Origin: Ditylenchus dipsaci | Lineage: Eukaryota > Nematoda > Chromadorea > Rhabditida > Anguinidae | NCBI GenBank assembly: GCA_004194705.1 | Contig: SADC01000382.1 | Location: 29,367 to 93,366 of the forward strand | Direction: 5' to 3' | Length of the DNA stretch: 64,000 nt | Shown: positions 23,401 to 29,510 of the stretch, piece after piece | How the letters are laid out: each line of letters starts with the position of its first letter | Numbering within the stretch: the first letter of the stretch is position 1 | Translations under genes and position numbers: made by a program | The notes under the pieces: generated by a model | The model's database searches: none | Told to the model about the DNA's origin: nothing | What the model saw: the letters and a program-made list of their open reading frames with translations, nothing else

Positions 23401-26159
23401 TCTTTTTTACTTTTAGGTGTTTACTCTAGCAGAACACTTGCATGTTTGTCTATTTTACAAGACTATGTTTGATATATTTTTGGTAAAATTAGTCAAAAAA
23501 ATTCAGTAATTTTTAGGGTTGTGAAACGAGCATATGCTCGAGCAAATTGGTGAATTCAGAGCATTTGCTCAGGCTACAGTCAATCTTCGAAATAGTACAC
23601 AGTTTAACTGTACAGTGGACTGTACGGTCACAGTTAACAATTAGAAAATGCTCGAGCATGCTCGAAAAAGAGCAAATGCTCGAGAATATGCTCGAAATCA
23701 ATCTGCTCGAGCATTTTCACAAACCTAGCAATTTTGACTGGTTTGGTTTGAAAATTTTTGGAATTTGTAAATTTGCGAAATATATTTAGTAATGAGTGAA
23801 AAATTTACCTCTGACCAACTCCACCCATATGGCGATTTCTTTCAGGACATTTGTGCTGATATAGGTTCGATCGAAACTTGTAAGTCTGCAATAAGCGCAG
23901 GATTTTATTTTAAAAAATTTCAAGCAGTTTTAAATATATGCTACCTTCATGCAGAATTTGCACTTGAAGGGCCGATCATTGCTGTGCTTGACCGCATGTT
24001 GCTTCAAATACCACACCGAGTTGAACTGCAAATTTGACGTTTTTAACAAAAAAAATTGTTTGAAAAGATATTAAAAAATTAAATTTACGTTTGTAACAAC
24101 CGTAAGTTCGGGGTCACTTTAGAATTTTTCCATCTCGATATCAAGCGGGGATCGACTTCATTCAACGTTTTAAGTCCTAGAAAGAACGAAAAAGCAGCTA
24201 TCTGGCGACAATAGCCATGTGGTGAGTCAAAAGCCTAAACCTAAACCAAGAGTTTCCAGCTATCAGGCGCTACGATCCGTTATGATTTTATCTTGTTGTT
24301 CTCGTTGATAAGTTTTTTTTGGCAAATTTTGCTAAAAATCAACAGAGGACCAAGGCATATCAATTTTCGATCAATATATTTTTTGATCAAAAGTGAGTCT
24401 GTACATTGTCAAAAGTGTTTTTTCGTGCGTTTAAATTCTTAAAACTTTAAATTACATGGATCTCCGCTCGATATCAAGGTGGATAAATTCTAAAGTGTAA
24501 CCGTAAGTTCTCTAATAGAAGCTTACTCTCCTAATTAAAAATCGTGTTTTTAACATCGTATGTTGGCGTATTTTTTTAAAGTTCTCCCAGGCAATTTACC
24601 ACCCATTTTGTAGCTCATGTCACTGGCTAGAAATTGAGCAATAAACTTGCAATAAATTAACTTAATGCCAAATTTTAAAAAATTGGTCAAAAACACAATG
24701 CCACAAATACGATTGGCTTTTATTAAAGAAATTATACGACAGGATGCAGACTAAAACCCAGAAGTTTTCCAGTTTAAAAAGTCCGAAATTGTACTGTTTT
24801 TGGGTACAATTACTATCAATCGAGTCGACAACTTTGCAAATAATAGTTCAATCTACAATTTTTCAAAAGTATCTTATGCTGACCAGTTTTCCGCAATCTT
24901 TGCAAGCACATTGCTGGTTTTTTCCAGCTGAATCGTAATAGAGTCGATGTCCGCGGGGAGATGACCACTGGAGGCAAGGGTGGAGGCATAGGCTGGCCGT
25001 TGTCATCGACCGCCATCGACTGCTGCTGCTGCAAATTTAGATATTTATCAACAGCAATATATAGTTTTTAGTCAGCTATATGCCAACCATTTTCAAGTGT
25101 TGTTGATGGTCGATGGTGTCCTGGTCGTCAGCCATGACATTATTGTTGTCCAAAACATTTTACTGTTGTTATTTATGGGTGGGGAATTGGAGCTGTGTTG
25201 GCTTTCGAATGAAGCTCCGTCTTTATCGCTAAGCTCGTGACTGAATATATCAGAAGGCAGACTGGAGGAACATGAGCCATTCATCTGCATGGACTTGTTG
25301 GCGTGAGGACTGATGGACAGTGCTTCAGCCAACTGCCGCACTTTCTGTGGGTCACTCAGAAGACTTAGGTCTCCTGCAAAATAGGTATTTCAGAAAATGT
25401 ATGGTGATTCGAGAAGCCCACTTAAGGTTGACGCCCCTGCTAAGCAAAATAAAAATTATAAAACTGGATTCGTGTTCAGCATACCGTATTATCTCTAATT
25501 AGCGCCCCCTCTCTAATAAGCATCCCCCTTCTAATTTGAGAGTTTGTATCTCAGGATAGAGTAAATTTTTTGCAGACCTTTTCTTGCCTTTTCCTAACCG
25601 TCCCGAGCTCTACCGATTCCGTTTTTGGAATTTTGTTGAGCACACAAAAATCTCGAGATCAACCCGAAATTTTCCCGATTTTGGAGGGTTGAAAATAAGC
25701 GCCCCGCGGAATCTTATTAGAGATAAAAGTTAAAAGATAACACGGTAGTTGATATACATACAAAAATCCTCTTTAAGTTCAAGAGTCAATCACAAATTCA
25801 AAAAAAGCTTTTTTCAAATATTTTTTTGTCTCGAAAGGAAATGTAAATTAGACAGTAAGTTTTAATTTGAAAAAGGTGGATATGCAAATTAATGTGCTGA
25901 ACGCGAATCCAGTCTTAGAATTTTGTTTTTCGGCTAGCGTGGAAATTAAAAATTAACTTTCGGCAAATTATATTTCTTGGAATTCTCGACTTGCCAAATT
26001 GATAGCCTTAGGTCTACCGTATTTTATATCAGATTTAAACTGTACCTTCTTCCAGAGCGCTCATTTCATCCAAGTCAAAGTCGGCAAAGAAATCTTTACT
26101 GTCGATGGCATCCATAACAGAATTATCATCGACCCCGAAACAAGAGGTGCTTTCCTCTT
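5199..26159 (-). CDS. C2H2 zinc-finger transcription factor gene (multi-exon, whole span)
   Basis: This entry ties together the minus-strand exons listed separately. The product has at least five zinc fingers: a pair near 24 kb and a triplet near 15.7-16.0 kb. They are separated and flanked by long acidic, Ser-, Asn-, Gln- and Pro-rich stretches, the usual layout of a nuclear sequence-specific DNA-binding regulator. Fingers 2 and 5 lack a canonical second His and are of C2HC or degenerate type. LKSE and IKSE match the sumoylation consensus, and TDSGVSD resembles a beta-TrCP phosphodegron; both are inferences. Exon phases match at most junctions. Single-base frame breaks occur in five or six exons, nearly all in homopolymers. 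I could not assign it to a named family, and upstream exons remain unfound. Confidence 0.85.
5572..5639. repeat. 68-bp Tigger/pogo-like miniature element
   Basis: CAGTCGACGCTCGATT and its inverse AATCGAGCGTCGACTG bound a short non-coding core and are flanked by TA on both sides, as expected for the Tc1/mariner-pogo superfamily. It is nearly all terminal repeat. Confidence 0.85.
5680..5925. repeat. Palindromic element, GGGGGACCAAGGC family
   Basis: The left end TTTTGCCTTGATCCCCCTG and the right end ACAGAGGGACCAAGC are inverted. The core has GGCAAGGGTAGGCCAGCGTA facing ACATACGCTGTCCTACC. It lies in the large intron before the terminal zinc-finger exon. Confidence 0.75.
6468..6648. repeat. Nested palindrome with GGCCACAATGGGATGTCGAT ends
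   Basis: GGGGCTGGCCACAATGGGAT faces ATCCCACTGTGGCCAGGCCC, and subterminal AAAAGTGATGTC faces GACATCACTTTT. It is flanked by TAG on both sides. It is inserted in the host family copy just upstream of a second insertion. Confidence 0.85.
6675..7870. mobile_element. 1.2-kb non-autonomous element, CCGTAAAACCTCTATTA termini
   Basis: CCGTAAAACCTCTATTAATC faces its inverse at the right end, with TA flanks at 6673-6674 and 7871-7872. Both ends carry tandem AATAATCCGGCCCCCT units. The interior has no convincing transposase frame, so it is probably a deletion derivative of a Tc1/mariner-class element. Confidence 0.85.
8015..9340. other. Intronic stretch, mostly unique-looking
   Basis: No exon recognised. 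8700-8900 is a less AT-rich island with no repeat signature. A single ACAGGGTAACACGAAACTAC near 8990 resembles one end of the CAGGGTG element class without its partner. Confidence 0.4.
9343..9545. repeat. Partial copy of the GC-centred hairpin family, next to a hAT-like fragment
   Basis: Shows AGCTGGGCAAAAATAGACTC, GGAATTATGTCTAAGG and GCGCACATCTCCAACC as in copies near 17.5, 20.9 and 35.1 kb. The right half is replaced by a fragment with CCCCCGTCAAATTTTTTTTC and AAACGGTGTTAGTAAAATGG, as in the elements at 34720-34884 and 51360-51544. Confidence 0.7.
9600..10360. other. No gene recognised
   Basis: AT-rich sequence with scattered short frames and no repeat termini detected. Confidence 0.4.
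10369..10475. mobile_element. hAT-like mini-element filled with CTCGAGCA words
   Basis: TAGGGTTGTGAAA at the left and TTTCATAACCCTA at the right are terminal inverted repeats. The flanking 8-mers GTTGGAAA and GTTGGAAC match at 7 of 8 positions. The interior is repeats of GCTCGAGCA and CGAGCATATGCTCGA. Compare 23514-23727. Confidence 0.85.
10498..10875. repeat. CCGTATTTTCTCTAATAG-family copy with a nested insertion
   Basis: The left half (GCCGTAATTTCTCTAATTAT, TTTTCGGCATTG) and right half (CACAATGCCAAAAACACG, AAGTGCCGCATAAGTAAATA) are separated by the element at 10632-10753. Confidence 0.65.
10632..10753. repeat. Palindrome with GGCAACCAGACA termini
   Basis: GGCAACCAGACATTTTCTAA and TTAGAAAATGTCTGGTTGCC are inverted. 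The core has CGGTCGATTCGGTCGTTTCG. A diverged second copy lies at 58674-58789. It is nested in the element at 10498-10875. Confidence 0.85.
10944..11334. repeat. Tigger/pogo-like element
   Basis: CAGTCAAAACTCATTTATC faces GATAAACGAGTTTTGACT. The subterminal block GTTTGTTCCCACCTAGGGTC is shared with many other copies in the window. TA flanks the left end. Confidence 0.8.
11340..12350. other. Intronic DNA with one possible degraded palindrome
   Basis: 11765-11890 resembles the half-element words of 37050-37305 (AGCTTTGC, GAGATACAGAGCC, ATCAGAGAAAATACGG). Nothing else was recognised. Confidence 0.35.
12360..12570 (-). CDS. Possible additional zinc-finger exon or decayed copy
   Basis: A non-repetitive, less AT-rich segment inside the large intron before the last exon. 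Behind a good acceptor (CTCATTTTCAG) it reads HAVKHFGSLSGLRCPICAQP, resembling the end of one finger (compare QHAVKH in finger 1) and the start of another. The frame then meets a stop at about 12470, followed by further open sequence (YNSYSIVNALEPIAPLQTSS). No matching upstream half-finger was found in the preceding exon. It may be an alternative exon, an exon with frame errors, or chance. Confidence 0.3.
12626..12908. repeat. GCGCTACTCGGTTATAC family with C/G tracts
   Basis: AAAATTAGACGCTACTCG faces CGAGTAGCGCCAAAATTT, with C runs inside the left end (about 12676) and G runs inside the right end (12823-12831, 12873-12881). It is one of four copies. Confidence 0.7.
13316..13541 (-). CDS. Zinc-finger gene exon, frame uncertain
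   Basis: The segment is flanked by a GGTTTAG acceptor and a TTCAAG|GTAGAA donor. Two frames are open throughout. One (MEIAPHWLVHHC...) fits the phases of the neighbouring exons exactly. The other (PWDYEEHQFRPSSATTTVSC, YDSSCSDTEQF, ESRTKLESIEEVF) has the acidic Ser-rich composition of the rest of the protein but needs a base added in the C run at 13526-13529 and another change downstream. I favour the second as coding sequence. The junction is unresolved. Confidence 0.6.
13700..13930. repeat. Fragment related to the GTGTAGCCCTG fold-back centre
   Basis: ATCGTGTAGCCCTGAATCTC and CAACAAGATATC resemble parts of the elements at 1677-2187 and 55308-55765. An inverted GGGCTACACG lies near 13900. 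Confidence 0.45.
14036..14193. repeat. Palindrome with GCGCGCAG ends and TTTGAATTGGC arms
   Basis: CTGCGCGCAGTGGCATGACA faces TGTCACAGCACTGCGCGCA. The inner arms pair GAATTGGCTGGGGACACTTC with its inverse. Related copies are at 39608-39778 and 53436-53592. It lies between two zinc-finger exons. Confidence 0.8.
14333..15161 (-). CDS. Zinc-finger gene exon, long acidic/Ser-rich
   Basis: The exon begins at or near MISPSAPLDQFSFVDSE, runs through Glu-rich tracts, and contains LPRKSTTDSGVSDCSGQS, HLKSESLEEEE and AHIKSELGH. It is read in three frames in succession. The second frame gives DDETDSGFRSRLNSLATT and SCSPPGSSSVSSASDGGSPR. The third gives SPPGMGEPNQHQSYG and TPDLELFDQEVEEHRFFEG. One missing base in the C run at 14777-14780 and one in the A run at 14627-14629 make it a single frame of 277 codons, phase 0 to 0. 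The acceptor (AATTAAG) is weak. The donor GAAT|GTACCT is plausible. The two DSG motifs and two Psi-K-x-E motifs suggest regulation by phosphorylation and SUMO (inference). Confidence 0.82.
15430..15570. repeat. Hairpin cluster of ACAGTTATCGA words
   Basis: GAGAAATTTTACAGTTATC and GATAACTGTAAAATTTATAG face each other, with an inner pair around GTACAGTTATCGAC. Non-coding; it sits in the intron between 15161 and 15691. Confidence 0.65.
15691..15768 (-). CDS. Zinc-finger gene exon: end of finger 5
   Basis: After a 48-nt intron (15769-15816) ending in GATTTAAG, the exon gives SALALRRHKDQSRQCYCPP. Joined to CAQCYGTFR this is C-x2-C-x12-H followed by a Cys seven residues on, so a C2HC-like finger. 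The donor is CAGATTG|GTGAGT. As read, its phase does not fit the exon at 15161. One missing base in the CCC run at 15715-15717 would give PTFGVQPRL and a phase-0 exit that does fit. An alternative acceptor a few bases on (GGTCAG) gives no finger and is rejected. Confidence 0.75.
15817..16025 (-). CDS. Zinc-finger gene exon: fingers 3, 4 and start of 5
   Basis: The acceptor TCAATTTTAG is followed by IYTCRKCKLSFPSREHLSRH and NAYH, a canonical C-x2-C-x12-H-x3-H finger. Then FVCDQCPQRFGNEKQLSGHY and LQH give a second canonical finger. Then HRCAQCYGTFR begins a third. The inter-finger linkers (TSLDCQP and SDNSPH) are not TGEKP-like. The donor TTTCAG|GTAAAA leaves in phase 2. This exon alone establishes a zinc-finger protein. 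Confidence 0.95.
16102..16214. repeat. Palindromic element inside a short zinc-finger intron
   Basis: CGGAACACAACTCTCAGTCA and TGACTGAAGGGTGTGTTCCG are inverted. The core contains CCAAGG. It ends about 15 nt from the donor at 16230 and makes up more than half of the 205-nt intron (16026-16230). Confidence 0.88.
16231..16567 (-). CDS. Zinc-finger gene exon, Asn/Ser-rich linker
   Basis: The acceptor CACAATTTCAG is followed by SFEMQSPRYPIMPNCQTQ, an Asn run, FFEPSLL, NTDVDSEDKNSSMGST, QFEDPFCTPNPNYMASQFG and DPDYIDNYIQKNRHR. It is a polar, probably disordered linker between finger groups. The donor CACAGG|GTACAA leaves in phase 0 and joins directly to finger 3. There is no frame break. A palindromic element ends about 15 nt inside the adjacent intron. 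Confidence 0.88.
16971..17972. repeat. 1-kb GCGCTACTCGGTTATAC family element, nested
   Basis: AAATTTGGCGCTACTCGG faces CCGAGTAGCGTCCGAAATTT. The terminal motif with a C tract is repeated three times at the left and, as G tracts, three times at the right. Inner arms (AGCTGTATTGGGAGGGGAAG versus its inverse) are long. A hairpin-family copy at 17445-17700 sits between them. Confidence 0.85.
17445..17700. repeat. GC-centred hairpin family, near-complete copy
   Basis: Contains TTGAACATAGTTTTGAATAC, GGGGCCTACCGCATAAATAA, CAGAGTCACTTTCGAGTGAT, GGTGTGCGCATCTCAACTCC, AAGCCCCCTGCGCCCCCGAA and TACCTTAAACATGATTCCGA. The two halves are diverged inverted copies around a GC-rich centre. Confidence 0.85.
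18588..19175. repeat. Tigger/pogo-like element interrupted by a hAT-like palindrome
   Basis: CAGTCGAAGCTCTCTATAAC faces GTTATAGAGAGCTTCACTG with TA flanks at 18586-18587 and 19176-19177. It holds repeated TATAACGAC words and carries the insertion at 18611-19023. Confidence 0.85.
18611..19023. mobile_element. 413-bp near-perfect palindrome, hAT-like, exact 8-bp duplication
   Basis: CATAGTGACCACGCCGTCCT and AGGACGGCGTGGTCACTATG are the termini. Arms of roughly 190 bp match almost base for base. ATAACGAC is duplicated exactly at 18603-18610 and 19024-19031. The near identity of the arms suggests a young insertion or recent arm homogenisation. Confidence 0.92.
19588..19911 (-). CDS. Zinc-finger gene exon, basic then low-complexity
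   Basis: The acceptor CTTCTTTTCAG is followed by FKKKFYTRGIAYIEMYNGKA and KFRPAKHRHKATG, a basic patch just after finger 2 that could serve as a nuclear localisation signal or DNA-contacting extension. The rest is Gly/Ser/Ala-rich, then SNYDINPFLNSQSQGAM and NADNIFGNAQDGNRPAYPAQ. The exon is 324 nt, enters and leaves in phase 2, and ends at AAATAG|GTACTT. It has no internal stop or frame break. No known domain is recognised. Confidence 0.85.
20230..20445. repeat. Dispersed repeat with GGGTTATTTATGG and AGGCTTAGGCTT
   Basis: It shares GGGTATCTTTTAGGCTTAGG-type words and GTTATTTATG with an inverted copy at 48660-48830. Confidence 0.6.
20755..21020. repeat. GC-centred hairpin family, near-complete copy
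   Basis: Runs from TTGAACATAGTTTTGTTGAC to AGCTCCAGTGACCAAAAC, with centre CCCCCGAAGGGGGCGCAGGG. Its termini are imperfect inverted repeats (TTTTGTTGACTGGGGC against TTTTGGTCACTGGAGC). Confidence 0.85.
21076..21508. repeat. Fold-back with TTGCGCCA tandem arrays as arms
   Basis: GGGCAGCCGACGATTGCGCC and its inverse are the ends. Each arm holds about 8-10 units of the form CAAATTGCGCCACTG, in opposite orientation, around a 140-bp unique spacer. Structurally it is like Foldback/Galileo-type elements. Confidence 0.9.
21660..22018. repeat. 359-bp palindrome with CAGGGTGGCC-type termini
   Basis: CAGAATGGCCTAAGAAAATT faces AATTTCTCGGGCCACCCTG with TA on both sides. The inner arms pair CTGTTATTACAGCCATTCTT with its inverse. 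The CAGGGTG start and TA duplication suggest a mariner-type element. It directly abuts the preceding element. Confidence 0.8.
22831..23001. mobile_element. hAT-like mini-element filled with AATCCTGATTTT words
   Basis: CAGGGTGCGCAGAT and ATCTGCGAACCCTG are the termini. CCACCAGG and GCACCAGG flank it, 7 of 8 matching. The interior repeats TTTCCTGATTTTT and AAATCCTGATTTT, some inverted (AAAATCAGGAATTTCC). Confidence 0.85.
23514..23727. mobile_element. hAT-like mini-element filled with GCTCGAGCA words
   Basis: TAGGGTTGTGAAAC and GTTTGTGAAAA-type ends (right end TTTTCACAAACCTA) are flanked by GTAATTTT and GCAATTTT, 7 of 8 matching. It is the same family as 10369-10475 but twice the size, with an inner ACAGTTTAACTGTACAGT hairpin. 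Confidence 0.85.
23809..23885 (-). CDS. Zinc-finger gene exon: end of finger 2
   Basis: The acceptor TTATTGCAG is followed by TYKFRSNLYQHKCPERNRHM. Joined to CKFCMK this makes C-x2-C-x12-H. The second His is displaced (H-x7-H), with a Cys two residues after the first His, so the finger is degenerate or of C2HC type. The exon ends at CAGAG|GTAAAT in phase 2, which fits the AG|C junction to the exon at 19911. The intron to the preceding exon is only 59 nt. Confidence 0.9.
23945..24025 (-). CDS. Zinc-finger gene exon: end of finger 1, start of finger 2
   Basis: The exon encodes FNSVWYLKQHAVKH, then the linker SNDRPFK, then CKFCMK. Joined to the preceding CKDCGKL it gives a perfect C-x2-C-x12-H-x3-H finger. 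The linker is a variant of the usual TGEKPF type. The acceptor ATTTGCAG and donor ATGAAG|GTAGCA are both clear. The exon is 81 nt, phase 0 on both sides, with no frame break. This is among the most secure exons of the gene. Confidence 0.92.
24098..24513. repeat. Palindrome with ACCGTAAGTTC ends and TCGATATCAAG arms
   Basis: ACCGTAAGTTCGGGGTCACT faces AGTGTAACCGTAAGTTC in inverted sense through the arms TTTAGAATTTTTCCATCTCG and GGTGGATAAATTCTAAAG. It lies in the intron between the finger 1 exons. Confidence 0.65.
24520..24740. repeat. CCGTATTTTCTCTAATAG-family copy, degraded
   Basis: CTCTAATAGAAGCTTACTCT, AAAATCGTGTTTTTAACATC and CAAAAACACAATGCCAC are family words. The right terminus is eroded. 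Confidence 0.55.
24884..25028 (-). CDS. Zinc-finger gene exon, Gln/Pro-rich then start of finger 1
   Basis: The acceptor AATTTGCAG leads into a Gln run and QPMPPPLPPVVISP. The 3' end encodes NQQCACKDCGKL, the two-Cys knuckle of a C2H2 finger, then the donor CTG|GTCAGC in phase 0. The two parts lie in different frames. Either one base is missing in each of two homopolymers (the C run at 24955-24958 and the A run at 24918-24923), or one base is extra near the first. The two options give different residues between VVIS and KNQQ, so that linker is unsafe. The finger half is completed by the exon at 24025. Confidence 0.75.
25088..25373 (-). CDS. Zinc-finger gene exon, Ser/Asn-rich
   Basis: The acceptor TTTTGCAG sits just upstream of 25373. 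The exon encodes DLSLLSDPQKVRQLAEALSI, then a Ser/Asn-rich stretch with SHELSDKDGASFESQHSSNS. After NNNSK the frame shifts. The following MADDQDTIDHQQHLKM is read in another frame, reached by one extra base in the AAAA run at 25158-25161 (plus-strand TTTT). With that base the exon runs from phase 1 to phase 0 and fits both neighbours. The exon ends at AAAATG|GTTGGC. No domain is recognised; it is probably disordered. Confidence 0.7.
25484..25745. repeat. CCGTATTATCTCTAATTAG element
   Basis: CCGTATTATCTCTAATTAGC faces TTATTAGAGATAAAAG and AACACGG, with TA flanks. The core contains GCGCCCC blocks at both ends. It lies in the intron between the two most upstream zinc-finger exons. Confidence 0.75.
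26046..26159 (-). CDS. Zinc-finger gene, most upstream exon found (acidic)
   Basis: A strongly acidic segment with the motifs FGVDDNS, DAIDSKDFFADFDLDEM and SALEE, the composition of an activation region or acidic docking segment. The 5' side is preceded by a pyrimidine-rich tract and CTAG, a fair acceptor. An ATG also lies 7 nt upstream of the acceptor (26164-26166), so this could instead be the first coding exon. The 3' side is a GAAG|GTACAG donor in phase 1, which matches the phase-1 entry of the exon at 25373. The direct match between phase and frame is the main reason for including it. Confidence 0.6.
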
Positions 26160-26169
26160 CTAGCATCAC

Positions 26170-27990
26170 AGAAATAAAAATACAGAACAAGAGTAATAAC
26201 AGTAATAGTAGTAATATCCACAAAGATAACAACTACGGCAGTTAGGCAGGCAGGTGGATCAAAGTTGAAAGACTTTTTGGGGTAATGAGGGGTTGAAAGA
26301 CTCAAAGAGGCAGTGATTAGGCCAGATCAAGCAGGTCCTATCCTTAGCTTGGCACTGATACTACTGCTCGTACTCATAACTCGAGGCACTGCACATATGG
26401 CCGATGACATTACACACAGTTTGGGTGTGCCCAATTAGCAGGCTTAGTAGTAGTAAATGTGTAGCTGGTGAGATATTTATCTTGTCTAAAAAATATTTTG
26501 AAGGTTAGTTTTTTCATGTTTAAAATGATATGCATGGTTGTGTCGAAGCATGCGCACGGGCCGTGGTTTTGGTAGCTTGTTTCATGCCATCCCACCTTTC
26601 GCATAGTTAACAAATCTTCCATAGTTAACGAAGTTTTCATAGTCAACTAATTTCACATAGTCAACATACAAATTTAACGAAATTAAGTACCGTGCACATG
26701 CCTGATTGTGTCAGAAAACAAGAACTAGTACAGTTTTGACCAGCGAATTAAAGAAAAACAACAAAATCAATTTTCATGGAACTGATAAGACTGGTTGTTG
26801 GACCAGCTGGCGGTCATTCACTTTCTGGTGATAATAGCAAGGGCTTCTAACTTAATTATTGGGAGGGTGGACACGAGATAATAAGAAATCTTTAAAAAAA
26901 CCCCATAAAGTTTAGTCTACAAAACATGCCATTTGGCTTATTGCTTGTTGAATTTTCGCTGCCCTATGTTATGTCTTTAGTTTGAGACTAAACTGTATTA
27001 CTTGAAAGGCCGTAGAGTTGGGCCGATTTCAGACAAACATAACTTTTTTAGTAGATAAAACTAAATTTTGGGCTCTAATAAAGACAGAGTGGCTGTTTCG
27101 CTGCCATTATTACAAAATTTTGTTTGCAAATATCATTCAGTTTAAGTTCCAAACTTTTTTGTGCTGACTACAGTTTCTTTACTTCAAGACCAATAACATA
27201 CTTAATGCGTACTTAATATCGGGTGCGTACGTCATACTGGGTGTACTTTATATCAAACTTTGACTTATTTTTAATCGACAATTTCAAGATCTTGAAGGGT
27301 TTAAAAATATGAGCCAGCGAGATCATACAGTTTACCGAAAAATTGGGCGCAACTGAAGTCGATCTGTGAAAACAGAATTTGCTAGATGGTGCCAGGAAGA
27401 AAACTCATCGGCCGATTTGATTAACATGCAATGTAAACATAATTTTTAGACACATAAACATTAGCTTGCCAATCTGGCCAAATCCAACAAAACACGGCCA
27501 AATTTGAAGTAAAACAAACATAAAAAATAAAAATCACTCCAAGTAACCAAAATAAATGACCAAAAATAGTGGTCAACAATAAACAGCGCACTAAGCCTGG
27601 AAACCAATTTCCATGGATCAACGAAAACAGAGTTTACATAATAAATTTTGGCAAATACACAAAAATTGATTCAGTTCCAAAATACAATTCGAATCAATTC
27701 AAACACAAACTTTTTCGCTATACAGTAAAAACTGTATGAAATACTACAAACGTTGCCAGCCAAAAAAATCTTAGAAGTTGAACTTTTTCTCCTGTTTCCC
27801 GTCCAAAGGAACACAACAATAATAGGGCAGCAAGAAAAAAACAAATGGCCGATGGCTAAAGGCTTCTTGGCAATTGATGATGAATAAACAGCGATTGCTG
27901 CTGACTCCAAAGCAAGGGCCTTTCAAATGGACCAGCAAACAACAGGAACAAAAATACTTGGTAAATAAAGAATAGGAATATGGTAGAAAA
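26170..27990. other. Unique-looking island upstream of the zinc-finger exons
   Basis: No repeat termini and no recognised exon, apart from a CATAGTTAACGAA-type word array at 26592-26672. It may hold intron or regulatory sequence of the gene. Confidence 0.4.
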
Positions 27991-27995
27991 GCATA

Positions 27996-28433
27996 CAGTT
28001 AACTCTCATTATAGTGCGTATGCCTCAAGTTCGACCCCGCCTAGGTCTAAGCTATTTTTGCCTGAATTTTTCAAATGTTTTGCCGAACGTGATTTACCAG
28101 TATAGTTACAAAATTTTACACGTTCCGATTATACCAGTTGTTTTTGCGAATGGCAAGAGTTCTGCCATAAAGGCAATATTTTAAAGGCGAGTACTAGGTA
28201 AATTTAAACGAGAATTTTTTTGAAATACATTTTTGTTGAGTACTTAAGTAGGAATACATAAGAAAAAATACTCTTTCTACATAACAGTCGTATAGTGGGT
28301 ATTTTTTTTATAATAAATTGCATTTTCAAAAATTTTTTTTTGGAAAATTCGTTCTGAAAAAATTGCCGGACTTCTCGAGTGCTCGAACTTTAGGTATGCC
28401 AACTATATAGAGAGCTAACTAGATAGTCGACTG
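27996..28433. repeat. Tigger/pogo-like element
   Basis: CAGTTAACTCTCATTATAG faces CTATATAGAGAGCTAACTAG through GTCGACTG, with TA on both sides. Subterminal CAAGTTCGACCCCGCCTAGG and the inner tracts are diverged. Confidence 0.7.
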
Positions 28434-29164
28434 TAATCAAAAAATGATAGTGTTCTCGGAGAGAAAAATGGTAAAATATGCAATTTGAAAAAGGACAAAT
28501 GAATTGGCCATCAGTAGAATAGAACAAATATGGGTGTTTGCTGGCTGGTAATAATAATAAGCCTGTAGGGATTGTGCAACTAGTGCGGTAATCACAAAAC
28601 ATTTTTAAGCTGATTGAGATCAAAACCGGAAAATATCGCTACAGTTCCAGTTTCTATGGACAACATTAAGTGTTTTTCTGTTTATTTTGCTGCCAATTTT
28701 TTGCCTTGACATAATAAAATTTAGTTGGCCAAAATTAAAAAAATAATAACATGACAACTTTGAAGAAAAAAAAATTAAAATTTGATCAATTATCAAGTTC
28801 GAGCCCGCCTAGGGTCCTTTTTAATTTTCTTGTAGACGGAGCTATTTGGTCTTATTGCTACAGATTAGAGCATGGATATTATTCTAGAAATATTTTATAT
28901 AGAGATAGAAAAACTCTTTAAAGGTCATATAATAATATTTTAGATTGCGCAATCAAAAAGTGAAAGAAAGGAACAATGAGCCTGAGGGTGATTTTCTCGA
29001 AGAAATGAAACAGGCCAAGAATGATACCAAAAAATAGTTTTACTACTTTACTAAATGAATAAAAAAACAACTGGAACTTTTCAAACTGACAAAAATATGG
29101 GTGCGAATACTCGGTAAATTCTGGGCTTGTTACTGTGAAAATTTTAGGGGCTTTCTCAAAAATA

Positions 29165-29302
29165 CCGTAAATCCTCTAATAGAGCCCCCTCCCTCGATAT
29201 TCGACTAGAGTTTCAGAGTTAGCACCATTTTTGATTGACAATTTCAAGATTTTTCAGGGATTGAAAAATAAAGCCCCGGGGGCTCTATTAGAGGATTTAC
29301 GG
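29165..29302. repeat. 138-bp CCGTAAATCCTCTAATAG element
   Basis: CCGTAAATCCTCTAATAGAG faces CTCTATTAGAGGATTTACGG with TA flanks on both sides. The arms continue into GCCCCCT and AGGGGGC blocks. Confidence 0.88.
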
Positions 29303-29449
29303 TAAACAAAATTTTTGAAAAAAAAATTTTTGAGAAAAAAAGATTATTTATGCTTTTAAAATTTTGATTAATTTTTCTGATTTCTGAATACATTTTAATC
29401 ACCGGTTTTTCCAGAAAAAAAGAAATTTCAAAGTTTACTTGTCTTTCCG

Positions 29450-29510
29450 AAACAGGAGCCAATAAAATAACGTGCATCTAGGCAGGATCGAACCCCAGAG
29501 TTTTTATGTA
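29450..29510 (-). repeat. tRNA-like (SINE) fragment
   Basis: On the minus strand CTCTGGGGTTCGATCCTGCC matches a Pol III B box. No A box was found at the right distance. Probably a SINE remnant. Confidence 0.4.
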
